Shown: positions 1 to 8,202, counted from the stretch's first letter. The stretch: DNA of 64,000 nt from Vescimonas cirricatena (GCF_020687045.1 NZ_JAJEPW010000004.1:1-64000); one strand, 5' to 3'. The notes: generated from the sequence alone by a model not told the origin. Numbers and translations are program-made.

Positions 1-401
1 CCATCAATCTGAAGGACTTTTACGCTTGGTACACCCATGATGAATACATCGAAGTTTCCGACGAAGTGGCCGCCGAGTTGAAGGCGGACAAGCTGTATGA
101 GGCAGCCCATCAGCGGCGCACGACCCGCAACAAGGCGCAGTATTCCCTCGACTGTGACGATGGGATCGAATACTCGGCCTGTCTGCATGAGCCGACGCCG
201 CAGGAACTTCTGGATCGCCTGGAGCTGTTTGTCCACCTCTGGAACGCCCTCAACTCTCTGCCGGAGGTGCAGGGCGTCCGGGTGGAGGCGCATCTGATCC
301 TCGGTAAGAGCTACCGCCAAATTGCCCGGGAGCAGGGCGTCGACAAAAGCGTTGTCCGGCGTTCGGTAAAGCGCGGCATGGCTGCTATGAAAAATATTTG
401 A
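1..401 (+). CDS. sigma-70 region 4-like protein, element A (5' partial)
   Basis: The reading frame is open from base 3 and lacks only the first codons. It aligns end to end (roughly 60 percent identity by eye) with the complete 136-residue homologue at 36977, starting at TINLKD. The C-terminal 55 residues resemble a sigma region 4 helix-turn-helix (QIAREQGVDKSVVRRSVKRG). No region 2 is visible, so it is more likely an element-specific transcription activator than a full sigma factor. It is followed by the structured block, TnpW and recombinase A, the same order as at the right end of ICE C. The family link is from general knowledge; a regulatory role is inferred. Confidence 0.75.
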   Translation, partial: INLKDFYAWYTHDEYIEVSDEVAAELKADKLYEAAHQRRTTRNKAQYSLDCDDGIEYSACLHEPTPQELLDRLELFVHLWNALNSLPEVQGVRVEAHLILGKSYRQIAREQGVDKSVVRRSVKRGMAAMKNI

Positions 402-524
402 AAAAAGTTCTGTAAGTGAGGCTCCATTTGCCCGATTTTTGTCATTGGTATATGAGAGGTAGTTTCAACCTCTCCGCAGCAAGGTAGTTGATGCTTCGTC
501 ACGGATCGTCGCTGTCCACTGTGA

Positions 525-662
525 GGGAGCGCCGCATTGTATATGAGCTGTCTTATGACAGGCCAACAGGAGCGGGTGCGGCGCTCCCGCCTTTCAAAAA
601 CACCTTGGGACATTTCGTCCCAAGGTCATAAGCCGCAGGCCAGCGCTCGGAGCGCTGGCCTG
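525..662 (+). other. structured intergenic block, copy 1 (two hairpins)
   Basis: Hairpin I has perfect 12-bp arms (GGGAGCGCCGCA at 525-536 with TGCGGCGCTCCC at 577-588) around an inner hairpin CTGTC, TTAT, GACAG followed by GCCAA. Hairpin II has 12-bp arms (CAGGCCAGCGCT at 636-647, AGCGCTGGCCTG at 651-662). The GGGAC palindrome at 603-625 lies between them. The same arrangement recurs at 37646-37802. Function unknown: regulatory RNA, antiterminator or protein-binding DNA are possible. Confidence 0.6.
603..625. repeat. GGGAC palindrome, copy 1
   Basis: Arms CCTTGGGAC and GTCCCAAGG around a 5-base centre (ATTTC). This is a variant of the dispersed family found through ICE C, with the inner A/T pair of the usual 11-base arm lost. 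It sits between hairpins I and II, just before tnpW. Confidence 0.75.
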
Positions 663-727
663 TTCGCTTTCCCCAGCAGACAACGGGGAACGCGCATTGT
701 GTTTTGCATCTGGGAAAGGAGGACGCC

Positions 728-871
728 ATGACTGAGAAGCCCGCCACGGAAGAATATGTGTACTACATTGGAAAGATCCGCTTTATCGTCACGCCTGTTT
801 ACAAGGAAACGGGAGAACTGATGCGTGACATCCTTTTGAAGCTGATGCTGGCTGATTTGGAGCCGGTATAA
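728..871 (+). CDS. tnpW: TnpW-family transposon protein
   Basis: A 47-residue ORF with a good ribosome site (GGAAAGGAGG). The core YYIGKIRFIVTPVYKE resembles TnpW-type small proteins encoded next to TnpX-type serine recombinases in Tn4451-like elements (known family; biochemical role unsettled). It lies directly upstream of recombinase A. The equivalent position in ICE C holds a different small protein (DUF6870). Assignment rests on motif and context only. Confidence 0.65.
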   Translation: MTEKPATEEYVYYIGKIRFIVTPVYKETGELMRDILLKLMLADLEPV

Positions 872-1015
872 AACTTCATGCGTCGGCGGCACATCCATTT
901 TTGATTTGTGTTCGTGCATGAAGTTTTTTGTGCATCATTTTCGGTTGCCCCAACGGGGCGAGAAAATGGCACATTACGGATTGCTATGCTGGCATAGCGA
1001 TTCCCATCGACATCC

Positions 1016-1044
1016 TTAACATGGGCGGTCGGGCGAGGTATAAT
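1016..1044 (+). promoter_or_regulatory. promoter of recombinase A
   Basis: TTAACA, a 17-base spacer and TATAAT, about 50 bases before the recombinase start. The 872-1015 stretch upstream holds a long-loop hairpin (ACTTCATGC with GCATGAAGT, then T6) that could terminate tnpW transcripts, and GCTATG/CATAGC arms just before the -35. Confidence 0.6.
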
Positions 1045-1093
1045 ATAGATAGAATAAGAAACCTCTTGCTTGACTGCCAGAGAGGAGGTTTAT

Positions 1094-2713
1094 ATGAAAC
1101 AGTCGAGCAAAAAACACGAACTCGGCACAGCCGCTCTCTACTGCCGACTGAGCCGTGACGATAATATGGACAGCGAGTCCAACAGCATCCAAAATCAGAA
1201 GCGTATTTTGGAAAGCTATGCAAAACAGAACGGCTTTACCAATCTCCAATGGTACACGGACGATGGGTACTCCGGTGCGAACTTCCAAAGACCCGGTTTT
1301 CAAGCCATGCTTGCGGATATTGAAGCCGGGAAAGTCGGAACGGTCATTGTCAAGGATATGTCGAGATTAGGGCGAAACTATCTCCAAGTGGGAATGTATA
1401 CGGACATGATTTTCCCACAAAGGGGCGTTCGCTTTATCGCTATCAACGATGGAGTGGACAGCGCACAGGGCGACAATGATTTTGCCCCTCTGCGTAATAT
1501 CTTCAACGAATGGATGGTGAGAGATACGAGCAAGAAAATCAAGGCAGTTTTCCGCAGCAAAGGCATGAGTGGCAAGCCTATCACAAGTCAGCCGGTCTAT
1601 GGCTATCTCAAAGGCGAGGACGGACGCTTTATCGTGGACGAAGAAGCTGCCCCGGTCGTCAAGCAGATTTTCAGCTTGTGCCTTGCCGGGAACGGTCCGA
1701 CCAAAATCGCCCGTGTATTGACCGAGCAGCAAATCCCAACACCGGGTACATTGGAATACCGCAGGACAGGCAGCACACGCCGTTACTACCCCGATTATCC
1801 CTACAAGTGGGCGACCAACACGATTGTCCATATCCTTGAACGCAAGGAATATCTGGGGCATACGGTAAACTTCAAGACCGAGAAAGTGTCCTACAAGGTC
1901 AAATCAAGCGTGGAAAATCCCGAAGAAAAACAGGTCATTTTCGAGAATACCCATGAGCCAATCATTGACCTTGCCACATGGGAGCGTGTGCAGGAATTAC
2001 GCAAGCAGCGCAAGCGTCCAAACCGCTATGATGAAGTCGGTCTGTTCTCCGGCTTGCTGTTCTGCGCCGATTGTGGGAGCGTCCTCTATCAGCAGAGATA
2101 CGAGAACAAAACCCGAAAACAGGATTGCTACATCTGCGGCAACTACAAGAAGCGTACCCACGATTGCACCGCACATTTTATCCGCACCGACCTTTTGACT
2201 GCGGGTGTGACCGCCAATCTGCGGAAAGTGACAAGCTATGCAGCCAAGCATGAAAAGCAGTTTATGAAGCTGCTGATCGAGCAGAACGAGGACGGCGGCA
2301 AACGCCGCAACGCTGCCAAGCGAAAGGAACTGGACGCAGCCGAAAAGCGGATTGCGGAGCTGTCCGCTATCTTCAAGCGGCTTTATGAGGACAGTGTGAC
2401 CGGGCGTATTTCTGATGAACGCTTTGCGGAACTTTCCGCAGACTATGAAGCCGAACAGAAACAGGTCAAGTGCCGTGCCGCCGAACTGCAAGCGGAACTG
2501 GCAAAGGCACAGGAAGCCACGGTTAATGCGGAAAAGTTTATGAAAGTTGTCCGCAAGTACACCAGCTTTGAGGAATTGACCCATACCCTGCTGCGGGAGT
2601 TTATTGAAAAAATCGTTGTCCATGAGTGCAGCTATGACGAGAACGGCACACGCAGACAGGACATTGATATTTATTACAGCTTTGTCGGCAAGGTAGAACT
2701 TCCCGACGAATAA
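1094..2713 (+). CDS. large serine recombinase A (TnpX/TndX type)
   Basis: This 539-residue integrase/excisionase has an N-terminal resolvase domain with the catalytic serine in YCRLSRDD (Ser20), then DMSRLGRNYL. A recombinase domain follows, then a zinc ribbon (CADCGSVL, later CYICGNY) and a C-terminal coiled coil with FEELTHTLLREFIEKIVVHE, typical of the family. The ATG at 1094 is preferred over an in-frame TTG 24 bases upstream because it follows AGAGGAGGTTTAT. It lies at the right end of element A, 86 bases from a Maff2 remnant, and probably catalyses excision and integration of that element. Confidence 0.93.
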   Translation: MKQSSKKHELGTAALYCRLSRDDNMDSESNSIQNQKRILESYAKQNGFTNLQWYTDDGYSGANFQRPGFQAMLADIEAGKVGTVIVKDMSRLGRNYLQVGMYTDMIFPQRGVRFIAINDGVDSAQGDNDFAPLRNIFNEWMVRDTSKKIKAVFRSKGMSGKPITSQPVYGYLKGEDGRFIVDEEAAPVVKQIFSLCLAGNGPTKIARVLTEQQIPTPGTLEYRRTGSTRRYYPDYPYKWATNTIVHILERKEYLGHTVNFKTEKVSYKVKSSVENPEEKQVIFENTHEPIIDLATWERVQELRKQRKRPNRYDEVGLFSGLLFCADCGSVLYQQRYENKTRKQDCYICGNYKKRTHDCTAHFIRTDLLTAGVTANLRKVTSYAAKHEKQFMKLLIEQNEDGGKRRNAAKRKELDAAEKRIAELSAIFKRLYEDSVTGRISDERFAELSADYEAEQKQVKCRAAELQAELAKAQEATVNAEKFMKVVRKYTSFEELTHTLLREFIEKIVVHECSYDENGTRRQDIDIYYSFVGKVELPDE

Positions 2714-2720
2714 TGCCCGA

Positions 2721-2753
2721 CCTATCCGACACAATGCGCAAGTGCCGGATAGG
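2721..2753 (+). terminator. hairpin after recombinase A
   Basis: Inverted repeat CCTATCCG / CGGATAGG, with further CAC/GTG pairing, begins 8 bases after the recombinase stop. An AT-rich run with several Ts follows after about 10 bases. Likely a terminator at the element end. Confidence 0.45.
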
Positions 2754-2799
2754 AACGGCAAAATTTTTTACACTTCTATTACTTCTTTATCGCATATCA

Positions 2800-2832
2800 G
2801 CAAAGTCCCAGGGCATGAAGCAGTTCATGGCT
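2800..2832 (+). pseudogene. Maff2-family gene remnant
   Basis: Eleven codons read AKSQGMKQFMA, the conserved stretch of Maff2-family conjugation proteins that normally precedes the GGG(I) glycine run. The codons before and after are not Maff2-like (a stop follows two codons later). It lies just after the end of element A and before IME B, and is partly homologous but not identical to the Maff2 3' fragment at 15040. It probably marks the target gene hit by element A. Short length limits certainty. Confidence 0.55.
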
Positions 2833-2901
2833 AATTAAAGGGAACAAAAAGAAAGGAAAAGCACAATCCAGACGGTATTAGCGGCAGGCTACAAGAATAA
2901 A

Positions 2902-2930
2902 TTGTGATTACACAAGATTGGTGTTATAAT
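2902..2930 (+). promoter_or_regulatory. promoter for the XRE/tnpV pair
   Basis: TTGTGA, a 17-base spacer and TATAAT. A GC-rich hairpin (CCGGGGC, AGCC, GCCCCGG at 2947-2964) sits in the 5' leader before the ribosome site and could act as an attenuator. Confidence 0.5.
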
Positions 2931-2991
2931 AAGAGAAAAGTTCCTGCCGGGGCAGCCGCCCCGGTGGTATGGATAGAAAGGCAGGAAAAAT

Positions 2992-3264
2992 ATGCACATC
3001 AGCTATAAACCACTCTGGCACACACTGTTAGAGCGTGATATGAGGAAAGAGGATTTAAGGCTTGCCGCTGGTATGACAACGAATATGATTGCCAACATGA
3101 GTAAAGAGGGAAAGCACATCAGCATGGACACATTAGCCCGTATCTGCGAAACGCTGAATTGTGAGATTACTGATGTAATTGAGTTAGTACCAGACGAGCC
3201 TGCTTCCACAGGAGGTAAGGAACATGAGCGAATTAAAACCAAGAATAACGGAAAACGGAATTGA
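2992..3264 (+). CDS. small XRE-family (YozG-like) regulator
   Basis: 90 residues. A Cro/C1-type helix-turn-helix occupies residues 10-65 (KEDLRLAAGMTTNMIANMSK, then DTLARICETLNCEITDVIEL), the single-domain form common in Clostridia mobile elements. Ribosome site AGGCAGGAAAA precedes the ATG. The 3' end overlaps tnpV by 41 bases in another frame, so the two are probably co-transcribed. Confidence 0.8.
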   Translation: MHISYKPLWHTLLERDMRKEDLRLAAGMTTNMIANMSKEGKHISMDTLARICETLNCEITDVIELVPDEPASTGGKEHERIKTKNNGKRN

Positions 3265-3601
3265 TTGTATCCTTGTTGGAGATTACTACATCCCAGACTT
3301 GAAGCTGCCGGAGGAACACCGCCCCATCGGAAAGTATGGACGGATGCACCGGGAATATTTAAGAGAAGTCCACCCAGCCCGATTGAACACATTGACACTG
3401 ACCGGGGAGTTATGGACATATCTTGCAGACCTGAACGAACAGGCACAGGAACGATTAGACACCATCATAGAGCAGATGAAAGCTGCCGAGGGCGTGACCG
3501 AGGAATTGAAGCGTACCTGTCAAATGGAATGGGTGCAGCGTTGCAATAACATTCACAACCGGGCAGAAGAAATTGTTTTGCATGAGATGATTTATTCATA
3601 A
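3224..3601 (+). CDS. tnpV: TnpV-family transposon protein
   Basis: 125 residues resembling TnpV of Tn4451-like elements: an N-terminal LVGDYYIPDLKLPEE stretch, a central GKYGRMHREYLREVHP motif and a helical C-terminus. The molecular role of the family is not established. It starts inside the XRE gene (ribosome site GGAGGTAAGGA) and marks the left part of IME B. Confidence 0.75.
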   Translation: MSELKPRITENGIDCILVGDYYIPDLKLPEEHRPIGKYGRMHREYLREVHPARLNTLTLTGELWTYLADLNEQAQERLDTIIEQMKAAEGVTEELKRTCQMEWVQRCNNIHNRAEEIVLHEMIYS

Positions 3602-3655
3602 CGGTATGGATAGAGTGATTTTTTATTCAATCGAAAGTTAGTGAGGTGTTGAATC

Positions 3656-4075
3656 ATGAATGAAAGAGAAAAAATTATTCAATTGTGGTTTGAAATGTGG
3701 CTTACAAAACAGGATTTAGGTATTGATAATATTTTTACGGAAGATGTAATTTATACTGAAAGTTGGAGTCCTCAATATAATAATCGTCAAATCGTAAAAC
3801 ACTGGTTTCAGGAATGGAATACCCGTGGCAAAGTCGTTGTTTGGGAAATTAAACAATTCTTCCACAAGGAAAATACTACGATTGTAGAATGGTATTTCAA
3901 AAATGAAATGAACAATGGGAATATAGAGGAATTTGATGGGATTTCTCTGGTTGAATGGACAAAGGATGATAAAATAAAGTCATTGAAAGAGTTTGGTTGT
4001 AATTTGAATAATTATAATCCTTATGAGCATAGCGACCAACCCGAATTTAGGGAAGAAAGACCAAGTTGGTTTTAA
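3656..4075 (+). CDS. NTF2-like (SnoaL-fold) protein
   Basis: 139 residues with the pattern of a nuclear transport factor 2-like/SnoaL fold: a helical start (KIIQLWFEMWLTKQDL), then DIYTE-like and WFQEW segments and paired beta strands (TTIVEWYFKNEMNNG, ISLVEWTKDDKIKSLKEFG). Such small cone-shaped proteins bind or turn over small ligands, but the substrate is unknown. First gene of a markedly AT-rich accessory run in IME B. Confidence 0.65.
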   Translation: MNEREKIIQLWFEMWLTKQDLGIDNIFTEDVIYTESWSPQYNNRQIVKHWFQEWNTRGKVVVWEIKQFFHKENTTIVEWYFKNEMNNGNIEEFDGISLVEWTKDDKIKSLKEFGCNLNNYNPYEHSDQPEFREERPSWF

Positions 4076-4111
4076 TATTAGGAATGAATAGTTTATTTGA
4101 GGTGGTATGGA

Positions 4112-4567
4112 ATGGTTAAAGTGATAAAGAAAAGTTTTGTCGTCATTGGAAAAGAAGGTTCAACATTAGACGGCGAAGGATTTATTCAGAAATTGTGGGA
4201 TGATGCGAATAGTCATTTTGGTGAAGTTGCACATCTGGCAAAGAAAGACGCAAACGGTGGCATTGTGGGAATATGGGGGGCTATGTCTGATATTTCTCGC
4301 TCATTTAAACCGTGGGAAGATGGCTTTAGCAAAGGCTTGTATCTGGCAGGAGTGGAATGTGTTGATAATGCAGAAGCACCTGATGGATGGACAAAATGGA
4401 TAATACCAGATTATGAGTATATAGTTGTTGAAAACCATAAGGGAGTGTTTGAAGAAACCATTGGACAAATGAATGAGGATGGTATTTCTCTGGTCGGAGC
4501 AGTTCATGATTATACCGACCCGGCAACAGGAAAGGGCTATCTGTACTTCCCGATAAGAGAAGTTTAA
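4112..4567 (+). CDS. GyrI-like / AraC effector-binding domain protein
   Basis: 151 residues matching a stand-alone effector-binding (GyrI-like) domain: KSFVVIGKEGS strand, IVGIWGAMSD, WIIPDYEYIVVE and a C-terminal GKGYLYFPIRE strand. These domains bind amphipathic small molecules, and some give drug tolerance. The ATG at 4112 follows GAGGTGG; an upstream in-frame TTG lacks a site. Same AT-rich run as its neighbours. Confidence 0.7.
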   Translation: MVKVIKKSFVVIGKEGSTLDGEGFIQKLWDDANSHFGEVAHLAKKDANGGIVGIWGAMSDISRSFKPWEDGFSKGLYLAGVECVDNAEAPDGWTKWIIPDYEYIVVENHKGVFEETIGQMNEDGISLVGAVHDYTDPATGKGYLYFPIREV

Positions 4568-4590
4568 TAAATCAGAATTGAGGTGAAGTC

Positions 4591-4911
4591 ATGGCGTCCA
4601 GTAAAGAATTTTTAGAATTTATTTTAGGACAGTTATCCGATTTAGAAGAAATTACTTATCGAGCTATGATGGGAGAGTTTATCATTTATTATCGTGGCAA
4701 GATTGTAGGCGGTATTTATGATGATAGATTGCTTGTTAAACCAGTGAAAGCAGCAATTAGTTATATACCGACAGCTCCGTATGAATTACCCTATGAGGGA
4801 GCAAAACAGATGTTGTTGGTAGATGAAGTTGATAATAAGAATTTTTTAGCAGGCTTGTTTAATGCTATGTATGAGGAATTACCAGCTCCAAAACCGAAAA
4901 AGAAGAAATAA
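4591..4911 (+). CDS. TfoX/Sxy N-terminal domain protein
   Basis: 106 residues: FILGQLSDLEEITYRAMMGEF, then YYRGKIVGGIYDDRLLVKP and a lysine-rich tail, the layout of the TfoX N-terminal domain without the C-terminal domain of the competence regulator. In Firmicute mobile elements such proteins are common and uncharacterised; a competence role should not be assumed. Confidence 0.75.
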   Translation: MASSKEFLEFILGQLSDLEEITYRAMMGEFIIYYRGKIVGGIYDDRLLVKPVKAAISYIPTAPYELPYEGAKQMLLVDEVDNKNFLAGLFNAMYEELPAPKPKKKK

Positions 4912-4939
4912 GTAAATTAGAAGTTGAGGAAAAGAAAGA

Positions 4940-5188
4940 ATGGAAGATAAAAAGATATTGCTTGATAATATTGATAAAGTTCATACAACCGAAATGGGAA
5001 TTGATAGAATTAAAAGAAACCTAAAAATAGATACAGCAGATGTTGTTGAGTATTGCAAAAATAAGGTGTTAGATAAAAATTGCAATATATACAAACAGGG
5101 TAAAAATTGGTATTGCGAAGTTGAAAATATCAAAATTACTATCAATTCATATAGTTATACAATTATCACAGCACATATTGTTAAGTAA
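4940..5188 (+). CDS. DUF3781-family protein
   Basis: 82 residues: KKILLDNIDKVHTTEMGIDR followed by IKRNL and a C-terminal beta region (NWYCEVENIKITINSYSYTI). The pattern matches DUF3781 proteins, often next to TfoX-like and acetyltransferase genes in Firmicutes. Function unknown. Strongly AT-rich coding. Confidence 0.7.
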   Translation: MEDKKILLDNIDKVHTTEMGIDRIKRNLKIDTADVVEYCKNKVLDKNCNIYKQGKNWYCEVENIKITINSYSYTIITAHIVK

Positions 5189-5210
5189 AATCGGACTTTG
5201 GAGTGAAATT

Positions 5211-5684
5211 ATGGACTATATAATACGAGAAATGAGAAGTGAAGAATACTGTTTATTAAGTGATTTTTTGTACGAAGCGATTTATATTCCAGAAGGAATT
5301 GAACCGCCACCTAAATCAGTAATAGAATGTCCAGAATTACAAGAATATATCGTTGAGTTTGGAAATCGAAAACACGATAAAGCCTTAGTTGCAGAAATGC
5401 AGGGAAATGTGATAGGAGCTATTTGGGTAAGAATTATGAATGATTATGGACACATTGATAATGATACTCCATCGCTTGCTATGTCTGTCTACAAAAAATA
5501 CAGAGGATTAGGCATTGGGACTTCATTATTGAAACAACTATTACAGGTAGAAAGATTGGCTGGATATTCAAAAATATCCTTATCCGTTCAGAAAAGTAAT
5601 TATGCAGTCAAGATGTACGAGAAAGTGGGATTTACTGTTGCTGATGAAAATAATGAGGAATATATTATGATTGTAAATCTATAA
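5211..5684 (+). CDS. GNAT-family N-acetyltransferase
   Basis: 157 residues with a GNAT fold: beta strand AEMQGNVIGAIWVRI, the acetyl-CoA pyrophosphate-binding motif KYRGLGIGTSLLKQL, and a C-terminal KMYEKVGFTVADE. The substrate cannot be predicted. The ATG at 5211 follows a weak TTGGAGTG site; an in-frame upstream ATG would overlap DUF3781 and adds an unlike leader. Last gene of the AT-rich run. Confidence 0.85.
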   Translation: MDYIIREMRSEEYCLLSDFLYEAIYIPEGIEPPPKSVIECPELQEYIVEFGNRKHDKALVAEMQGNVIGAIWVRIMNDYGHIDNDTPSLAMSVYKKYRGLGIGTSLLKQLLQVERLAGYSKISLSVQKSNYAVKMYEKVGFTVADENNEEYIMIVNL

Positions 5685-5735
5685 CCGAAAGCTACAGTTT
5701 ACCGAACTAAACTTTCAACTGAATAACCACAGCAC

Positions 5736-5781
5736 AAACCGCTGCTACATGGAAGCCAACACAACCATGCAACAGCGGTTT
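5736..5781. terminator. bidirectional terminator between convergent genes
   Basis: AAACCGCTG / CAGCGGTTT arms with a nested CATGG / CCATG pair; a T-rich run follows on the plus strand and an A-rich start serves the minus strand. It separates the acetyltransferase gene from the convergent XRE gene. Confidence 0.6.
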
Positions 5782-5785
5782 TTCT

Positions 5786-6592
5786 TTACCGTTTTTTCCT
5801 CTGGCTGATAGGCGTTCCCATTTTCTTTGATTTTTGGAGAATCCGAATCAGCCAGCGAAATTCTTCTTCCGATAAATTTTTGTAGTTGATACCGAGCTGC
5901 TTGCAGTAAAGCATTGCCAGTTTTTCCAAACGGCTGCCCTTGAAATTTTCGACCGCTTCCAGATTTTCTTTCAGTTCATCGGCAACGGTGGTCTGGGGCG
6001 CACTCTCACTGTCCTTTTTGTGGGTTTCCCGAATATCCCGGATAATCAGGTTGAGGTCATCCAGAACCATGTGGCTGAAATACTCATCATCGCTGATATG
6101 GGCAGCTTGCAGCACCTTCAAATGCGGGTCATCTTCGCCGGGGCGATACCGTTCAATGATTTCATGCCGGACGGTATCAACAAGGGCATTGAGGTTTTGG
6201 ATTTGCATGGTAGCAATCCCGTCCACATAAATCTCAATATCCGCAAGAAACTTGATAAAGTCCTTATGGGTGGCAAGTTCGCAGAGCAGACGGTTGTTAA
6301 TCCGACCGCTTTTCAGAAGTGCAACCATCTCATCATTCAAATGCAGCTCCGTCAATGGTGTGTTGATCTGCTCCCTGTTCTCTGTCCGGCACAGCAGATA
6401 ATCAACGGAAACCCCATAGAAGTCTGCCAGCGTGATAAGGTTGCCATGATTGATTTCCTTAAAATCCTCTTTTTCATAACTTCCAAGAGCTGATTTGGAA
6501 ATGCCCGTCAGCTTTGATAGTTCTTCCAGATTTAAGCCTTTGTCCTTGCGGAGTTCCCAAAGGCGTTCCTGTATGCTTGTTGCTCCTTTCAT
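5786..6592 (-). CDS. XRE-family regulator with long C-terminal region
   Basis: 268 residues. An N-terminal Cro/C1 helix-turn-helix (residues 8-65: LRKDKGLNLEELSKLTGISKSALGSYEK) is followed by a YGVSVDYLLC linker and about 190 residues of helical sequence with no motif I recognise. No LexA-like protease dyad or IrrE motif is seen. It is transcribed away from the mobilization genes across a 480-base intergenic region, as expected of an IME master repressor; that role is inferred. Confidence 0.8.
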   Translation of the reverse strand: MKGATSIQERLWELRKDKGLNLEELSKLTGISKSALGSYEKEDFKEINHGNLITLADFYGVSVDYLLCRTENREQINTPLTELHLNDEMVALLKSGRINNRLLCELATHKDFIKFLADIEIYVDGIATMQIQNLNALVDTVRHEIIERYRPGEDDPHLKVLQAAHISDDEYFSHMVLDDLNLIIRDIRETHKKDSESAPQTTVADELKENLEAVENFKGSRLEKLAMLYCKQLGINYKNLSEEEFRWLIRILQKSKKMGTPISQRKKR

Positions 6593-7075
6593 GGGCGCAC
6601 GCTCCTTTCCAACGGTTTCATTGCTGCCGCTTATCTGGATTATATCACACTTTCCGTAATCGTGGAAATTTCTGATTTTTACCCTTAATTCCTACTTTGT
6701 GGACATACGGCACAGGGCACAAAAATGTTCTATGATACAGGTAGTTCATCGATGGATTATTCCAATCGAATGACCAGCCTGTGTGGGATATGCTTCCCCA
6801 GCGATGTAGCGCCATGACTTTTGGCAGGGATGTGGAGGAACCCTGACCGAAACGAGCGTACCAAAGGGAGCGATACGCCGCTGTGAGATTCAGGGGAGGA
6901 ACGACACCGGGGAGAACTGGCGAACTGACACCGAGATGATACCGAAACACGACAATCTGATAGGGGGACAGTCTACCCTATCGCTGATACTTCGGGAGAT
7001 TTTAAGCGGCTCTATGGCTATGTTTTTGCCGAAAATCGCCCCGAAACCATACACTAAAACGGGAGGAAGCGCAAT
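6593..7075. other. regulatory region between XRE and mobilization genes
   Basis: No convincing gene in this 480-base gap; short ORFs here lack ribosome sites and family resemblance. It contains ATAGGGGGACAGTCTACCCTAT, an inverted repeat with arms ATAGGG and CCCTAT (about 6958-6981), and a ribosome site for the next gene. It probably holds divergent promoters and operators. Confidence 0.4.
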
Positions 7076-7264
7076 ATGCCGAGAATGAGCAAAAAGAGGA
7101 AGCATGAGCTTTCCTTTTACCTCAATGACCGGGGGCGTGTCACTTACAACGAATTATGCCGGAAATGCCAGCATGGGTGCAAGCAGAGCTTCCGGGCGGT
7201 TGTGGTTGACTGCCCCCGTTATTTATCCAAACGAGCAAAGAAAAAGGAGGAACACACAGAATGA
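7076..7264 (+). CDS. small Cys-containing IME protein
   Basis: 62 residues, basic, with CRKCQHGC and a later Cys (VVDCPRY), suggesting a small zinc-binding fold. Good ribosome site (GGGAGGAAG). The stop overlaps the ATG of the next gene, so it belongs to the same operon. Small proteins of this kind commonly open the replication/mobilization operon of such IMEs; no function known. Confidence 0.6.
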   Translation: MPRMSKKRKHELSFYLNDRGRVTYNELCRKCQHGCKQSFRAVVVDCPRYLSKRAKKKEEHTE

Positions 7265-7602
7265 ATTTTGAATTTATGACGATAGACACATCATTGCCGC
7301 CCTGTATGCCCTTTCCCAGAGCGTTGACAGGATTTCCAGTCAGCAGCACCGCAAAGGTCATGTACTGCCGGATGCTGGACGCTATGCTATCCAAAGGGCA
7401 GGAGGACGAGAACGGAATCCTGTTTGTCTGCTTCCCTGTCACAGCCATTGCCGCAGTCCTGTCCCGCAGTCCCATGACGGTCAAGCGTTCTCTGAATGAA
7501 CTGGAAACCGCCGGACTTATCATGCGGGTGCGTCAGGGCGTGGGAGAACCGAATAGAATTTATGTGCTGATACCGGGAAAGGAGGACGCTGCCCTTGCCT
7601 GA
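7261..7602 (+). CDS. winged-helix replication-initiator-like protein
   Basis: 113 residues: AKVMYCRMLDAMLSKG, then FPVTAIAAVLSRSPMTVKRSLNELETAGLI as a winged-helix DNA-binding unit and a beta wing ending in NRIYVLIPG. This resembles the N-terminal domain of RepA-type replication initiators, without the C-terminal part. It may control replication or transcription of the excised IME. Overlaps both neighbours. Confidence 0.65.
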   Translation: MNFEFMTIDTSLPPCMPFPRALTGFPVSSTAKVMYCRMLDAMLSKGQEDENGILFVCFPVTAIAAVLSRSPMTVKRSLNELETAGLIMRVRQGVGEPNRIYVLIPGKEDAALA

Positions 7603-7891
7603 TACCTCAAAGCTGGAAAAGCTCAACCGGGAGTTGGAGAAAAGCGAAAAGAAACTGCGGAAAGCCATCAATGATGAAAAGGCATTGCAGCACCAGTTAA
7701 AGCAGCTTACCCGAAAGGAACGGACGCACCGGCTCTGTACTCGTGGCGGTATGCTGGAAAGTTTTCTGCAAGAGCCGGAACGCCTGACAGATGATGATGT
7801 CATGCTGTTGTTGAAACTCATTTTTCACAGGCAGGACACGCAGGAACTATTGAAAAAACTGCTGGAACGGGAGAAGCCGGAAACCCCTTAG
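7595..7891 (+). CDS. DUF3847-family coiled-coil protein
   Basis: 98 residues beginning at a TTG that overlaps the previous stop. A long charged coiled coil (residues 5-50) precedes RTHRLCTRGGMLESFL, the DUF3847 signature found beside MobQ relaxases in Firmicute elements. Possibly a relaxosome accessory protein (inference). The candidate oriT begins just after its stop. Confidence 0.7.
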   Translation: MPDTSKLEKLNRELEKSEKKLRKAINDEKALQHQLKQLTRKERTHRLCTRGGMLESFLQEPERLTDDDVMLLLKLIFHRQDTQELLKKLLEREKPETP

Positions 7892-7892
7892 T

Positions 7893-7940
7893 TTACTAAG
7901 GGCGCAATTATACACCACCCAAAGGTTGGTGCATTGCGTT
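7893..7940 (-). other. oriT: candidate oriT of IME B (MobQ type)
   Basis: On the minus strand, an imperfect hairpin (arms CACCAACC and GGGTGGTG) is followed directly by TATAATTGCGCCCTTAG. This matches the layout of RSF1010/R1162-type MobQ origins, where an inverted repeat precedes a nick region of the form TAAnTGCGCCCT. A MobQ relaxase gene lies 1.3 kb downstream. The nick position is not proven. Confidence 0.55.
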
Positions 7941-8202
7941 CTCCGAAGGCTCCTCGCCGGAGGGCTGTGATTTTCCGCAGTCAAGGTCTGCTCCAAATCA
8001 TACAGGGGACGCTACGCTTCCCCTGCGCTGGCTGCCGCCAGCTACCCTTTTGTGGACTTGCCATCTGGGGACACCTTGCGTTGCAAGCTGTTCCCAGCCG
8101 ACAAGTTTCATAAAATATGCTATCTTTTCGATAGGCAATGAAGTATAATGAAGTCAGCAATAAATCAGGAATTTGAGGTCAAGGCTTAAACGGGAGGTTT
8201 AT

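Noticed and set aside
3224..3264. Possible frameshift fusing the XRE and TnpV genes
   Set aside because: Each has its own start and the overlap has a clear ribosome site; it is a normal overlapping gene pair.
6645..6950. 101-codon minus-strand open frame in the IME regulatory gap
   Set aside because: No ribosome site, unlikely composition and no family match; treated as non-coding.
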